Assembly: GCA_036245805.1 (NCBI GenBank)
Contig: BTRK01000001.1
Span: 1,426,001 to 1,490,000, forward strand
DNA length: 64,000 nt
Direction of reading: 5' to 3'
Origin: Pristionchus mayeri
Taxonomy: Eukaryota; Nematoda; Chromadorea; Rhabditida; Neodiplogasteridae
Shown here: piece by piece, positions 63,400 to 64,000 of the stretch
How positions within the stretch are numbered: the stretch's first letter is position 1
Layout: each line of letters opens with the position of its first letter
Made by a program: the position numbers and the translations under genes
Notes under the pieces: model-generated
Told to the model about the DNA's origin: nothing
Seen by the model: only the letters and a program-made list of their open reading frames with translations
Database searches by the model: none

Positions 63400-63575
63400 T
63401 TCCCTGGAAAAAGTTTCCCAGTGGGATGCCTGCAGGGTACCAATTGGAAAATTCCACTAGAATCCCACTGGGATAGCACAGTGATCCGACTGGGAAAGTC
63501 TATTCAAGTCACTATCCCAGTGGGGTCACAGTGGAATTTCCCAGTGGGATACGTACGGACTCCCCACTGGGAATT
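63400..63575. repeat. Cluster of CCCAGTGGGA palindromes
   Basis: Six copies of CCCAGTGGGA, CCCACTGGGA or close variants occur in about 170 bp (63417, 63464, 63507, 63539, 63563 and a partial near 63490). The spacing is irregular. It resembles subterminal repeats of a MITE, but no ends were identified. Confidence 0.5.
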
Positions 63576-63599
63576 CACGCTTACTTGTCACTTCCGTGT

Positions 63600-64000
63600 A
63601 TTTCGGTTGCACATTTTCGAATCCAGGTCGCAGACGCAGACCGCGGCAGAGAGCATACAGTAACCATACCTAAGCTGTTTCAACGAACATACAGCACTGA
63701 CATACAGCAACAAAACCCCGCACGGAAACTGCATCAACAGGACTCACTTGGTACGCGTCAACGAGCATACCAGGTGAGTCCTTCCCCCAAAGAACTCTCC
63801 GCTACCGCTGGTTTAATGAATAGGCGCTACGTTATGATCACATCTAACATCCAATAACAGATCACACCACCACGCATGCAGTACTGCATCAATGGGCGTA
63901 CGGTTGTTGACACCCAACCTGCGTCAACAAGCCTACAGTGTGACATGAAATACTGTAGGGACTCCTACTAGGGATGCACTGAACATGGATGGGGTAACGC
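63600..64000. other. Window end, repeat-like, no gene supported
   Basis: It contains repeated CATACAG and GCATCAA phrases and a hairpin (GGACTCACTTGGTA with TACCAGGTGAGTCC, 63740-63783). TAGGGATGCACTGAAC at 63969 resembles the start of a hAT-type end but runs off the window, so it cannot be confirmed. Confidence 0.3.

Noticed and set aside
63969..64000. Start of another hAT-like element (TAGGGATGCAC)
   Set aside because: The partner end and duplication lie beyond the window, so it cannot be supported.

Overview
The window reads as nuclear DNA of a nematode, probably rhabditid-like. It has split genes with short exons, most 3' splice sites are TTTCAG-like (for example TTTTTTTCAG before the exon at 46841), there are possible spliced-leader acceptors just upstream of start codons, and the base composition is AT-rich. 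The species cannot be named from the sequence alone. All convincing genes lie on the + strand, and their introns (up to about 9 kb) are swollen by mobile elements.

Genes in order: (1) 1165-5928, the last five visible exons of an unrecognised helical protein with an acidic Trp/Asp-rich tail; (2) 7722-17682, a three-exon, 138-residue acidic protein with two AT-hooks, HMGA-like; (3) 18077-35803, a seven-exon, 229-residue polytopic membrane protein, starting 395 bp after gene 2 in an operon-like arrangement; (4) 29554-29832, a single-exon secreted, Ser-rich, possibly GPI-anchored 92-residue protein nested in an intron of gene 3; (5) 37326-61030, a nine-exon, about 213-residue ADP-sugar pyrophosphatase of the Nudix NUDT5 type with a complete Nudix box. 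Intron phases agree at every junction proposed. Gene 5 appears to use one well-supported GC-AG intron and perhaps a second.

The remaining sequence is almost all repeats. More than fifteen long foldback (inverted-repeat) elements of 0.2 to 3.3 kb fill the introns. Five short elements have hAT-like ends, four with exact 8-bp target duplications and one with an imperfect one. Four internally deleted mariner elements are flanked by TA, and there is a frameshifted mariner transposase relic, a Tc1-type foldback, a tRNA-headed SINE with a 12-bp duplication, other tRNA-like modules, a Helitron-like end pair and two non-LTR retrotransposon fragments. Many are nested, for example SINE in mariner element in foldback at 55901-58216.

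I see no CRISPR array, prokaryotic operon, intact transposase or complete retroelement. The most distinctive property is the dense, nested foldback content inside the introns of ordinary genes. The nested secreted gene, the GC-AG splicing and the unrecognised gene 1 are the main gene-level points to follow.
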